Shown piece by piece: positions 36,449-43,847 of a stretch of DNA of 64,000 nt; positions within the stretch are counted from its first letter, which is position 1, and the number at the start of each line of letters is the position of its first letter. The notes beneath the pieces are model-generated. The model had not been told where the DNA came from. It did no database searches and worked only from the letters and a program-made list of their open reading frames with translations. The DNA is from Nonomuraea zeae (lineage in GTDB: Bacteria; Actinomycetota; Actinomycetes; Streptosporangiales; Streptosporangiaceae): positions 59,754-123,753 of the forward strand of contig NZ_VCKX01000003.1 of the NCBI RefSeq assembly GCF_005889725.1. The letters run 5' to 3'. The translations under genes were made by a program, and so were the position numbers.

Positions 36449-37102
36449 ATGCGGGTGCTGGTGGTGGAGGACCATCGCGAGCTCGCCGAGACGCTGGCGG
36501 GCGGGCTGCGCCGCGAGGGCATGGCGATCGACGTGGCGTACGACGGCGCGCAGGCGCTGGAACGCACCTTCGTCAACCGCTACGAGGTCGTGGTGCTCGA
36601 CCGCGACCTGCCGGGCCTGCACGGGGACGAGGTGTGCCGGACGCTGGTGTCCGAACGCTACCCGGCACGGGTGCTGATGCTCACCGCCGCCGCCACCATC
36701 GACGACAGGGTCGACGGGTTGAGCTACGGCGCCGACGACTACCTGCCCAAGCCCTTCGCGTTCGCCGAGCTCGTGGCCCGCATCCGGGCGCTGGCCAGGC
36801 GAGCGCAGCCCGCCGTCCCTCCGATCCTGGTGCACGGCGATCTGCGCCTCGACCCCGGCCGCCGCGTCGCCACCAGGACCGGCCGCCGTCTCGACCTGAG
36901 CCCCAAGGAGTTCGCCGTCCTGGAGCTCCTGCTGGCCGCCGAAGGCCGCGCGGTCTCCGCCGAGGAGCTGCTGGAACGCGCCTGGGACGAGGCCGCCGAC
37001 CCCTTCACCGCCACCGTCAAGGTGACCGTCAGCCGCCTGCGCCGCAAGCTGGGCGACCCGCCGCTGGTCGAAACGGTCCCCCACGCGGGCTACCGGCTGT
37101 AG
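36449..37102 (+). CDS. OmpR-family response regulator
   Basis: The 217-residue product has a receiver with E7-D8 acidic pocket, phosphoacceptor D51 (VVLDRDLPGLHG), the switch threonine in MLTAAAT and the lysine in YLPKPFAF. The winged-helix output is LDLSPKEFAVLELLLAAEGRAVSAEELLERAWDEAADPFTATVKVTVSRLRRKLGDPPLVETVPHAGYRL. The longer frame upstream has no receiver features, so ATG 36449 is the start. The stop TAG shares its last base with the GTG of the kinase gene, a coupled pair. It lies divergent from the serine hydrolase gene, hinting at a cell-envelope regulon. Confidence 0.92.
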   Translation: MRVLVVEDHRELAETLAGGLRREGMAIDVAYDGAQALERTFVNRYEVVVLDRDLPGLHGDEVCRTLVSERYPARVLMLTAAATIDDRVDGLSYGADDYLPKPFAFAELVARIRALARRAQPAVPPILVHGDLRLDPGRRVATRTGRRLDLSPKEFAVLELLLAAEGRAVSAEELLERAWDEAADPFTATVKVTVSRLRRKLGDPPLVETVPHAGYRL

Positions 37103-38247
37103 TGGCCCACATGACGCCGGCCACGCGGTGGACCGTACGGCTGCGGCTGACGCTCCTGTACGGCGGCCTGGTCCTCGGGACGGGGGCGCTGCTGCTCTGC
37201 GTCACCTACGTGCTCGCGGACCACGTGTTGCCGTTCGTGAAGGTGGAGCCGCCGGTCCAGCCCGATCTGGGGGGCGCGATCACGCGGCCGGCGATGCCCG
37301 TGACGGGGCTCCAGAACGGGCCGGCCCGGCAGCGGGCCGAGGACCTCAGGCAGTTCCTGACGGCCTCGGTGCTGGCGCTGGCGCTGATGACGTTCGTCTC
37401 GGCAGGGCTCGGCTGGGTGGTGGCGGGGCGCGTGCTGCGGCCACTGCGGACGATCATCACGACCACACGGGAGATCTCCGCGCGCAACCTGCACGAGCGG
37501 CTGGCCGCGCAGGGGCCCGATGACGAGATCAAGGACCTGGCGGACACGATCGACGGGCTGCTCGGCCGCCTGGAGGCCGCGTTCCAGGCGCAGCGGGCGT
37601 TCGTGGCCAACGCCTCACACGAGCTGCGCACCCCGCTGACCTTCGAGCGGAGCCTGCTGGAGATAGCCCTGGCCGATCCCGGCGCCGGCGTACAGGACCT
37701 GCGCGCCGTCTGCGAGCGGGCACTCGCCGGCAACCAGGAACAGGAGCGGCTCATCGAGGCGCTCCTCACCCTCGCCCGCAGCCAGCGCGGGCTGGACCGG
37801 CTCCACGACGTGGACCTGGCGGAGGCCGCCTCGACCGCCCTCGGCTCCGCCCGCGAGGAGGCCGCCAGGCGCGGGCTGCGGGTGGAGGTGGAGCTGGGCG
37901 CGGCCTGCGCCCCGGGCGATCCGACGCTGGTGCAGCGGCTGGCGGCCAACCTGGTGGACAACGCCGTACGCCACAACATGGCTGGAGGCTGGGTACGGGT
38001 CTGGACCGGTCTCGACGGCGGCCGGCCGGCGCTGCGGGTGAGCAACAGCGGACCGGTCATTCCCGCCGACCAGGTGGATGCCCTGTTCGAGCCGTTCCAC
38101 AAGCCGGCGGCGGACCGGACCGGGCGGGGGAGCGGGCTGGGGCTGTCCATCGTGGCCGCCATCGCCACCGCCCATGACGCCCAGCTCGACACCTGGCCGC
38201 GCGCGGAGGGCGGCTTGCAGGTGCGGGTCAGATTCCGTCCGGCATGA
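37102..38247 (+). CDS. sensor histidine kinase (HAMP/HisKA type)
   Basis: The 381-residue product has two membrane helices (LTLLYGGLVLGTGALLLCVTYVLA and FLTASVLALALMTFVSAGLGWVVAG) around an extracytoplasmic loop of about 80 residues. A HAMP linker follows (RVLRPLRTIITTTREISARNLHERL). HisKA is FVANASHELRTPLTFERSLLEI with H173. The ATPase lobe has NLVDNAVRHN (N-box), FEPFHK and GRGSGLGLSIVAAIATAHDAQL (G-boxes). It pairs with the overlapping OmpR-type regulator. The GTG at 37102 is used because of the TAGTG junction; an ATG at 37111 would drop three residues. The ligand is unknown. Confidence 0.9.
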   Translation: MAHMTPATRWTVRLRLTLLYGGLVLGTGALLLCVTYVLADHVLPFVKVEPPVQPDLGGAITRPAMPVTGLQNGPARQRAEDLRQFLTASVLALALMTFVSAGLGWVVAGRVLRPLRTIITTTREISARNLHERLAAQGPDDEIKDLADTIDGLLGRLEAAFQAQRAFVANASHELRTPLTFERSLLEIALADPGAGVQDLRAVCERALAGNQEQERLIEALLTLARSQRGLDRLHDVDLAEAASTALGSAREEAARRGLRVEVELGAACAPGDPTLVQRLAANLVDNAVRHNMAGGWVRVWTGLDGGRPALRVSNSGPVIPADQVDALFEPFHKPAADRTGRGSGLGLSIVAAIATAHDAQLDTWPRAEGGLQVRVRFRPA

Positions 38248-38354
38248 CGCGACGGCCTTGGCGTGCCGGACGTGCGCTCCCGCGCTCCCGCGCGTCCGAC
38301 GACGGCGGACGTCGCTCTGGACAGGTGCTATCACGCCGCGAAGCAGGCTGCGGG

Positions 38355-38834
38355 TCAGCCTGTTGATGCGAGCCAGCGGCGGACGTCGGCCATCGCGGTG
38401 CCGTCGCTGTCGGCGTCGATGCGCTCGGCGAGGTCGGCGATGGTGATCGCGGCCAGGGCGGCCGACCAGGCGTCCTGCGCGGCCGCCATGGCGCGGGCGA
38501 TCGCGCACGGGGTCTGGCACCGCTCGGCGGGCACGGCCAGCGGCCCGCGCCGGCGGATCTCGGTGCACCGGTAGGCGGGCTCGGTCCCGTCGATGGCGCG
38601 CACCACGTCGAGCGCGCTGATCTCCGCCGCCGGCCGGGTCAGGACGTAGCCGCCGACCTGGCCCGCGGTCGAGTGCACGATGCCCGCCCTGGACAGCGCC
38701 TGAAGGTGCTTGGCCAGGTACGCCGGAGGGGTGCCGTGCAGCTCGGCCAGGCGCGCCGCGGGCACGGGATCCTCGCTCTGGCTGAGCGTGACGCAGCTGT
38801 GCAGCGCCCACTCCACCCCGTTCGACAGCTTCAT
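38355..38834 (-). CDS. Rrf2 family transcriptional regulator
   Basis: The 159-residue product begins MKLSNGVEWALHSCVTLSQ, the usual Rrf2 start. It continues with a winged helix (VPAARLAELHGTPPAYLAKHLQALSRAGIVHSTAGQVGGYVLTRPAAEISALDVVRAIDG). The cysteines that would ligate an Fe-S cluster are present as YRCTEIRRRGPLAVPAERCQTPCAIARAM, a C-x14-C-x3-C pattern close to the NsrR/IscR/RirA group. An Fe-S or thiol-based sensor for NO, iron or redox stress is therefore plausible. It is divergent from an MFS transporter gene with two palindromic sites in the 84-base gap. Confidence 0.88.
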   Translation of the reverse strand: MKLSNGVEWALHSCVTLSQSEDPVPAARLAELHGTPPAYLAKHLQALSRAGIVHSTAGQVGGYVLTRPAAEISALDVVRAIDGTEPAYRCTEIRRRGPLAVPAERCQTPCAIARAMAAAQDAWSAALAAITIADLAERIDADSDGTAMADVRRWLASTG

Positions 38835-38848
38835 GGCCTCCACCCTAT

Positions 38849-38899
38849 CGGACAACAAATGTCCGGGTTGTGGTAGAACTCGGACATCACTTATCCGAG
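38849..38899. promoter_or_regulatory. paired operators between Rrf2 and MFS genes
   Basis: Site 1 is a perfect dyad CGGACA-ACAAA-TGTCCG (38849-38865). Site 2 is CGGACA-TCACT-TATCCG (38881-38897), the same 17-base element with one mismatch, flanked so that CTCGGA and TCCGAG also pair. The centres are 32 bases apart, about three helical turns, so two dimers would bind on one face. Both starts are within 60 bases, so this is the likely Rrf2 control point for both genes. Confidence 0.65.
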
Positions 38900-38918
38900 A
38901 TCGATCGTTGGGAGATCC

Positions 38919-40181
38919 ATGGTGAAAGAGGGCAGCCGGATGGCGCTCGGGGTGGGCGTCGTGGCGTTGTTCGTGGCGGCGGCCAATCTGCGGCCCGCGA
39001 TCGCCGCGGTGTCGCCGCTCGTGGACCGCATCCGTACGGACCTGGATCTTTCCGCGACCGGGGTGTCGCTGCTGACGACCATCCCGACGCTGGCCATGGG
39101 CGTGTGCGCGCCTCTGGCCGCGGTCGTGGGCCGCAGGTGGGGGCTGCACCGCGGCGTCCTGCTGGGGCTCGCCGTCATCGCGGCGGCCACTGCCGCCCGC
39201 GGGCTCGGCGGCGCGACCTGGGTGCAGCTCACCTGCGCGGCGGCGGTCGGCGCCGGGATCGCGATCGCGCAGACGCTGCTGCCCGCCGTGGTCAAGACGC
39301 GGTGGGCCGGGCGCGCGAGCCTGGTCACCGGCATCTACACGGCCGGTCTCGGCCTCGGCGGCGCGGTCGCGGCCGGCGTCGGCGCGCCGCTCGCCGACGC
39401 GCTCGGCTCGTGGCCGGGAGCGCTCGCTTCGTGGGTGGTGCTGGCGGTGGCGGGCATGGTGCTGTGGCAGGCGAGCCGGGGCTCACTCGCCCTGGACGGC
39501 GACGCTTCCGCCACGGGGCCCGCGACGGAAGCCAGCGGACTGCCCTGGCGCAGCGGCCTGCCCTGGCGCAGCCCGGTGCCCCGGCGTAGCGGCCTGCCCT
39601 GGCGCAGCCCGGTGGCCTGGCGCGTGACCGTGCTGTCGGCCGCGAACTCGGCGCTCTACTACTGCGAGCTGGCCTGGGTGGCGCCGCTGCTGCACGAGGA
39701 CGGAGGCGTCGGTACGGTCGCCGCCGGCGTGCTGCTGACCGTGATGATCTCCGTCCAGGTCGTCGCCATGCTGGCCGTGCCCGCACTGCTCGGCGAGGGC
39801 CGGGACAGGCGGGCCGGGCTGGCGATCACGACCCTGCTGACCGCCGCCGGTTTCCTGGGGCTGGCCCTCGCGCCCGGCGCGGCGACGTGGCTGTGGATCG
39901 CCGCGCTCGGGATCGGCCACGGGGGCCTGTTCACGCTGGTGCTGACGCTGCCGGTGGTGATCAGCCGGGACGCGGGGGAGGCCGGGCGGATCAGCGCCAT
40001 GGCCTTCTTCGTCGGGTACGCCTGCGCGGCGCTGGCCCCGGTCCTGGTGGGCGCGTTGCGGGACGCGACAGGGGATTTCCGGCTCGCGTTCGGCCTGCTG
40101 GGCCTGCTCACGGTGGCGGCGCTCCTCCTGATCGCCCGCCTGCGTCAGGCGCCCACGTCGTCGGCGAGCCGGAGCAGGTAG
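38919..40181 (+). CDS. MFS transporter, CynX/NimT-like
   Basis: The 420-residue protein has twelve predicted membrane segments. It carries the CynX/NimT signature AANLRPAIAAVSPLVDRIR at the N-terminus and LSLLTTIP-like TGVSLLTTIPTLAMG. Known members transport cyanate or confer 2-nitroimidazole resistance, and most are uncharacterised exporters or importers of small organic anions. The central cytoplasmic loop between helices 6 and 7 carries five tandem hexapeptides (SGLPWR/SPVPRR type) described separately. It is divergent from the Rrf2 gene and overlaps the convergent MarR gene by 37 bases. ATG 38919 is preceded by TTGGGAGATCC. Confidence 0.9.
   Translation: MVKEGSRMALGVGVVALFVAAANLRPAIAAVSPLVDRIRTDLDLSATGVSLLTTIPTLAMGVCAPLAAVVGRRWGLHRGVLLGLAVIAAATAARGLGGATWVQLTCAAAVGAGIAIAQTLLPAVVKTRWAGRASLVTGIYTAGLGLGGAVAAGVGAPLADALGSWPGALASWVVLAVAGMVLWQASRGSLALDGDASATGPATEASGLPWRSGLPWRSPVPRRSGLPWRSPVAWRVTVLSAANSALYYCELAWVAPLLHEDGGVGTVAAGVLLTVMISVQVVAMLAVPALLGEGRDRRAGLAITTLLTAAGFLGLALAPGAATWLWIAALGIGHGGLFTLVLTLPVVISRDAGEAGRISAMAFFVGYACAALAPVLVGALRDATGDFRLAFGLLGLLTVAALLLIARLRQAPTSSASRSR
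39534..39623 (+). repeat. five 18-base in-frame repeats inside the MFS gene
   Basis: Five consecutive 18-base units encode SGLPWR, SGLPWR, SPVPRR, SGLPWR and SPVAWR. The first, second and fourth units are almost identical in DNA, so recent slippage or unequal recombination is likely. The array sits in the central loop of the transporter. Confidence 0.85.
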
Positions 40182-40594
40182 GCCCCGAACTGCCGCCTAT
40201 CCCGCTCGTCCCACCCGGCGGTCAGCTCCTCGAACGCCTGCCGCTGCCACTGGCGGGACCCGGCCAGCAACGCGTGCCCGCTCTTCGTGAGCCGCAGCGA
40301 GGCTCGGCGCCGATCTCGTACGGAGGTGTCGCGCGCGAGGTAACCCGCCTCCACGGCGTCCTTCACCATGCGGCTGGCCCCCGAGTGGTCGAGCCCGAGC
40401 TGGTGGGCCACGGTGCCCACGGTGGGCGGCTCGCCCTCGCCCGCGCTCGTGTGGGCCGCCTCCACGACCAGGATGTGCTGAACGTGACGCGACTCGCCGG
40501 TCAGCTCCTCCGACGCCCGCCCGGCCCACCGCCGCGACCAGAAGCGCACCAGCCGGAACAGCGCCGGCCCGCCCTCCACCTCCGTCACATCCAT
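40145..40594 (-). CDS. MarR family transcriptional regulator
   Basis: The 149-residue product has an N-terminal dimerisation helix (ALFRLVRFWSRRWAGRASEELTGESRHVQHILVVEAAHTS). The winged helix is TVGTVAHQLGLDHSGASRMVKDAVEAGYLARDTSVRDRRRASLRLTKSGHALL, with the conserved D-x-R-D-R-R wing. The C-terminal helix completes the dimer. MarR proteins repress drug- or catabolism-related genes until a phenolic or oxidant ligand binds. The ATG at 40594 is chosen over upstream codons because those lie inside the operator. It is divergent from a VOC-family gene whose promoter region carries a long dyad. Confidence 0.9.
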   Translation of the reverse strand: MDVTEVEGGPALFRLVRFWSRRWAGRASEELTGESRHVQHILVVEAAHTSAGEGEPPTVGTVAHQLGLDHSGASRMVKDAVEAGYLARDTSVRDRRRASLRLTKSGHALLAGSRQWQRQAFEELTAGWDERDRRQFGAYLLRLADDVGA

Positions 40595-40616
40595 GCCCGA
40601 CACCCTACGGCAGATC

Positions 40617-40656
40617 GCATGCGTTTCGCACATGTTATTGTGTGCGAAACGCATGC
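40617..40656. promoter_or_regulatory. 16-base perfect inverted repeat, MarR-type operator
   Basis: GCATGCGTTTCGCACA (40617-40632) is mirrored exactly by TGTGCGAAACGCATGC (40641-40656) around TGTTATTG. It lies in the 83-base gap between the divergent MarR and VOC starts. The AT-rich centre could hold a -10 element, so binding would shut both promoters. Confidence 0.75.
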
Positions 40657-40677
40657 ATTCTCTCGAAGGGGTGCCAC

Positions 40678-41058
40678 ATGACCATCGTCATGAACCACCT
40701 GATCGTGCCCGCCGCCGACCGGCGCGCGGCGGCCACGTTCTTCGCCGACCTGCTGGGGCTGGAGGTGGGCGTCCCGGCCGGCCCGTTCACCCCTGTCAGG
40801 GTGAACGGCGACCTCACGCTCGACTTCGACGACCGCCACCTCGTCTCCCAGCCGGGTCACTACGCTTTCCTCGTGGACGAGGCCACGTTCGACGCGGTGC
40901 TGGACCGGCTGCGGCGCAGCACGTCGATCGACTACGGCTCCGGACCCATGAACGGGTGGGACCGCGAGGTCAACCACCTCGGGGGCGGGCGCGGCGTGTA
41001 CGTGCGCGATCCCAACGGCCACAGCTACGAGTTGTTCACGGCGGTCCCGCCGCTGTGA
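40678..41058 (+). CDS. VOC family protein (glyoxalase-like)
   Basis: The 126-residue product has the two VOC modules: MNHLIVPAADRRAAATFFADLLGLEVG and HYAFLVDEATFDAVLDRL, ending GVYVRDPNGHSYELFTAV. Candidate metal ligands are H in MNHLIV, H in GHYAF and E in YELFT. The strands and lengths match the small dimeric glyoxalase/dioxygenase-like group. The enzyme's substrate is unknown. Divergence from a MarR regulator suggests an inducible detoxification role. The ATG at 40678 follows CGAAGGGGTGCCAC. Confidence 0.82.
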   Translation: MTIVMNHLIVPAADRRAAATFFADLLGLEVGVPAGPFTPVRVNGDLTLDFDDRHLVSQPGHYAFLVDEATFDAVLDRLRRSTSIDYGSGPMNGWDREVNHLGGGRGVYVRDPNGHSYELFTAVPPL

Positions 41059-41251
41059 CCCGGATCGCGTACGTGATCGCCGCCCGGCCATAACCATTCG
41101 GTCGGCTACGGAGATTTACCTGGCGAGGTTGAACCCGGTCCGGGGCGGCGGCGTACCACGAGACGGAACGGCACTCGCCGATGGCCGGAAAATGCCGACT
41201 CACCTGCACGAACATCGGCGTGCCCGCAAGCGATGACCGGCGCGGACGGGA

Positions 41252-42457
41252 ATGGCGATGGAATTTCAGGGATGGAGCGGCGGCCTGGCTCTCCGGCCGC
41301 ACGACTACCTGGGGGACGGCGCGTCGCTGGGCGACGTCGTACGGGCTGCGGGGCCCTTCGAGGGCGAGGCGCTTTATCTGTTCGCACTCGGCAGCGCCGC
41401 CACCATGGCACGGCTGCACCTGGCCGGGATCGCCGGCCTGCGGCTCAACCCGGCGAACGTGATGATCGGGGCCCGGGGGCAGGTGTCCTTCGCGCCCGGG
41501 CCGCGCGACAGCCAGTTCCCGTCGAGCGACGTGCGGGACTGGGCGGACGTGATCGTGTACGCCGCCACCGGGCAGTGGCAGAGTGCGGAGCCCGGCCTCG
41601 ACTGGCTGCTCCCCAGGCTGTGCATGATGATCGAGGACTGCCACCGCCGGGACCCGGCGACCCGCCCGACCGCCGTGGACCTGGTGCACACCCTCCTCGG
41701 CTACCCGGGGACCCCCGACCGTGACACGCTCAACGACCTCCTGCTGGAGGCCGAGAACCGCACGAGACCGGACGAACCTCAGCCCGAACCGCCCCCTGCC
41801 AGGCGGCGGTCCCGGCCCAGGGGTGCCCGGGCCCGGGGTGCTGGTGCGGCTCGGGTGGGGGCGTCCCGGGTCTGGTCGGGTCGGGTGGATCTCGGGGGTT
41901 ACGGGCCGGTCCAGCTGGGGCCCGGCCGCGCCGAATCGGCCCGAGCGGAGCAATCTCATCCCCGGTCGGATCGGGGCGAGCAGTCTCATCCCCGGTCGGA
42001 TCGGGGCGAGCCGTCTCGGTCCCGCCCGAGCCAGGTCGAGCAGCCTCGGTCCCGTCCGGGGCGGGGCGAGCGTGGTCGGGCTGGTGCCGAACGGGCGGTG
42101 CCTGCTCGGAACAGGTCGGAACGGGCCGGATCAGATGACACCTTGCTGTCCGACCGGCTGGAGGCAGGTCATGCCGTCCCGGACGAGCTGGAGTCCGATC
42201 GTTACTGGTCGGACCTGCTGGGATCAGGGCCGGTCGGGCGGCCTGATCGGCGGCTCTTCGAACCGGAGACCCTGGAGACACCGTCCGCGCCGGTCTGGCG
42301 CAGGCCGTCGTTCCTGGTCGGTGTCGTGATCGGCGCGCTGATCGTGGCGGCCCTGGCGGGAGCCGTCACCCTGATCTCCGGTCAGGCCGCAGGGCGGGAC
42401 TCCCAGAACGTGAGCCTCGGCGAGCCGTCGGTCGGCGGCGCGGGGAGGACGAGATGA
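41252..42457 (+). CDS. pseudokinase-like membrane protein with repeat linker
   Basis: The 401-residue product begins with a degenerate kinase C-lobe: ALYLFALGSAATMARLHLAGIAGLRLNPANVMIGARGQVSFAPG resembles an HRDLxPxN loop followed by a DFG region, but the HRD and DFG aspartates are absent. DVRDWADVIVYAATGQ and CHRRDPATRPTAVDLVHTLLG match the APE-to-helix H end. The ATP lobe is missing. Residues 165-310 are a low-complexity RSRP-rich linker with a duplicated decapeptide. VVIGALIVAALAGAVTLIS is a single membrane helix near the C-terminus. It overlaps the next gene by ATGA. Probably a scaffold rather than an enzyme. Related 'kinase-like' proteins are common in Streptosporangiaceae genomes. Confidence 0.7.
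   Translation: MAMEFQGWSGGLALRPHDYLGDGASLGDVVRAAGPFEGEALYLFALGSAATMARLHLAGIAGLRLNPANVMIGARGQVSFAPGPRDSQFPSSDVRDWADVIVYAATGQWQSAEPGLDWLLPRLCMMIEDCHRRDPATRPTAVDLVHTLLGYPGTPDRDTLNDLLLEAENRTRPDEPQPEPPPARRRSRPRGARARGAGAARVGASRVWSGRVDLGGYGPVQLGPGRAESARAEQSHPRSDRGEQSHPRSDRGEPSRSRPSQVEQPRSRPGRGERGRAGAERAVPARNRSERAGSDDTLLSDRLEAGHAVPDELESDRYWSDLLGSGPVGRPDRRLFEPETLETPSAPVWRRPSFLVGVVIGALIVAALAGAVTLISGQAAGRDSQNVSLGEPSVGGAGRTR
41948..42007 (+). repeat. two 30-base tandem units in the pseudokinase linker
   Basis: Units at 41948-41977 and 41978-42007 differ by a single base and encode EQSHPRSDRG twice. A third, diverged unit (EPSRSRPSQV) follows, indicating expansion by slippage in a low-complexity linker. 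Confidence 0.8.
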
Positions 42458-42816
42458 AGCCGCTCGGGGTCGGGGTGCTCACCGGGGTCCTGGTGGCGAC
42501 GATCGGGGCTTCGCTGGCGTTCGCGCTGACGGACGGCGTATCCCCCGCGACCACCACGAGACCGGCCTACGTCAAGCCGTCCTCGCCGGCCCCGAGCCCG
42601 GCGAAGAGCCCCGAGACGACGCCGCCCGCAAACCCGGTCCCGAAGGAGGAGTACCCGGAGGAGGAGTACTCGGAGGAGGAGTATCCGGACGAGGGGTACG
42701 ACACCGCGCCACCGGAGCAGGATCCGGAATCAGGCTCGGACTCGGACTACGGCTATGACGCGGCGCCGCAGAAGCGCGCCCCCGGTGACGTCGACGAGGA
42801 GCGCGGCTATGGCTGA
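42454..42816 (+). CDS. membrane-anchored acidic EEY-repeat protein
   Basis: The 120-residue product starts with a hydrophobic segment (VGVLTGVLVATIGASLAFALT) that is either an uncleaved anchor or a signal peptide. A proline/serine/threonine linker follows, then a tyrosine-rich acidic array (EEYPEEEYSEEEYPDEGY) and DSDYGYDAAP. The tail should face outside the membrane. It is translationally coupled to the pseudokinase-like gene, whose linker is instead strongly basic, so the two products could interact electrostatically if on the same side. I do not recognise a named family. Confidence 0.6.
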   Translation: MKPLGVGVLTGVLVATIGASLAFALTDGVSPATTTRPAYVKPSSPAPSPAKSPETTPPANPVPKEEYPEEEYSEEEYPDEGYDTAPPEQDPESGSDSDYGYDAAPQKRAPGDVDEERGYG

Positions 42817-43322
42817 CGTCCACGGGTTCGGCCGAGCGTCTGATCCGCTGTTGCGCCTTTTGTTCACCCCGATCACGCCATATTTCCCGCGCATTAGCGC
42901 TCCCGTTGAAAAATGCACATTTTCTGCTGCCAGGAATGTGCCCCCGATCACACCCGTCGCCGCGCGAGCACGCACGCGGCCATGCGGCAGCGGCAGCAGG
43001 AAAGAACAGGAGTTCGACGCCCGCCCCGGCGGGTGGGCGCGAGGTGTGGCCGCGCCTCCCCGGCGGTGCCCGGGGCCCGTGACGGCGGGCGTCGTCGCCG
43101 CCGGGCGGGCCGGAAGGAGGATCCGGCGGCCCGGACCCGACCACCCAACCTGATGATCATAATCGCTGCTTCGGCCGACCGAGCACGATTTATCCGCTAA
43201 ATCTAGATGCATAGCGAGAGCGGCAAAGTACCTGACCTTCGCCCCTGCGGGTGGCTAGAGTAACAATTCCAATATCAGCGCGATATTTTAGGATATCCGC
43301 ACCGCAAGGAGCTCACACCCTT
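42817..43322. other. long non-coding gap before the sigma factor gene
   Basis: About 500 bases with no convincing gene. Its ends are clearly richer in A+T than the surroundings (for example 42840-42930 and 43140-43300). It holds a dyad AAAATG-CA-CATTTT (42910-42923) and a GGAAGGAGGATCC-like purine stretch. The right part must contain the promoter of the sigma/anti-sigma operon, but I could not identify an ECF-type GGAAC/CGT pair with confidence. Confidence 0.5.
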
Positions 43323-43847
43323 GTGAATCACCGCGTAACTGACGAGGCCATGGTCCGAGCCCTCTACCGCGAATACGGCGCCCCCCTGATGGCCTTCGCC
43401 GTCCGGCTGACGGGCGGCGATCGGCGCTGGGCCGAGGACGTCGTACAGGAAACCCTGGTACGCGCCTGGCGCAACCTGCACGACCTGCGCACGGAGTCGG
43501 GCTCGCTGATGCCCTGGCTGGCGACGGTGGCCCGTCGCGTCGTCATCGACAACCACCGCCGCTCGGGCGCGCGCCCCCTCGACACCGTCGAGGACATCTC
43601 CGACCGCGTGCAGCCCGTGGCCGCTGAGGACGAGCGCCTGCTCCGCGAGATCGTCGTGACGGACGCGATGCTCTCGCTCTCTCCCGCGCACCGACAGGTG
43701 CTGACGGAAACGTTTCTGCTGGATCGGACGGCTGCGGAGGCCGCTGAGGCGATCGGGGTGCCGGTCGGCACGGTGAAGTCACGGGTGTACTACGCCATGC
43801 GCGCGCTGCGCGTGGCGCTCGAAGAAAGGGGGGTGACGTTGCCATGA
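43323..43847 (+). CDS. ECF-type RNA polymerase sigma factor
   Basis: The 174-residue product starts at the GTG at 43323. Region 2 is MVRALYREYGAPLMAFAVRLTGGDRRWAEDVVQETLVRAWRN and then SLMPWLATVARRVVIDNHRR. Region 4 is SLSPAHRQVLTETFLLDRTAAEAAEAIGVPVGTVKSRVYYAMRALRVAL. There is no extra C-terminal domain. It overlaps a zinc-finger anti-sigma gene by ATGA, the usual arrangement for a sigma held at the membrane. It is clearly paralogous to the sigma factor at 56.3 kb (VKSRxYYAxRALxxALEERG). The layout resembles SigL/SigK-type actinobacterial sigma factors. Confidence 0.9.
   Translation: MNHRVTDEAMVRALYREYGAPLMAFAVRLTGGDRRWAEDVVQETLVRAWRNLHDLRTESGSLMPWLATVARRVVIDNHRRSGARPLDTVEDISDRVQPVAAEDERLLREIVVTDAMLSLSPAHRQVLTETFLLDRTAAEAAEAIGVPVGTVKSRVYYAMRALRVALEERGVTLP

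Noticed and set aside
42755..43153. Plus-strand frame in the gap before the ECF sigma gene
   Set aside because: No domain signature, arginine/proline bias and overlap with the end of the EEY-repeat gene; not supported as a gene.
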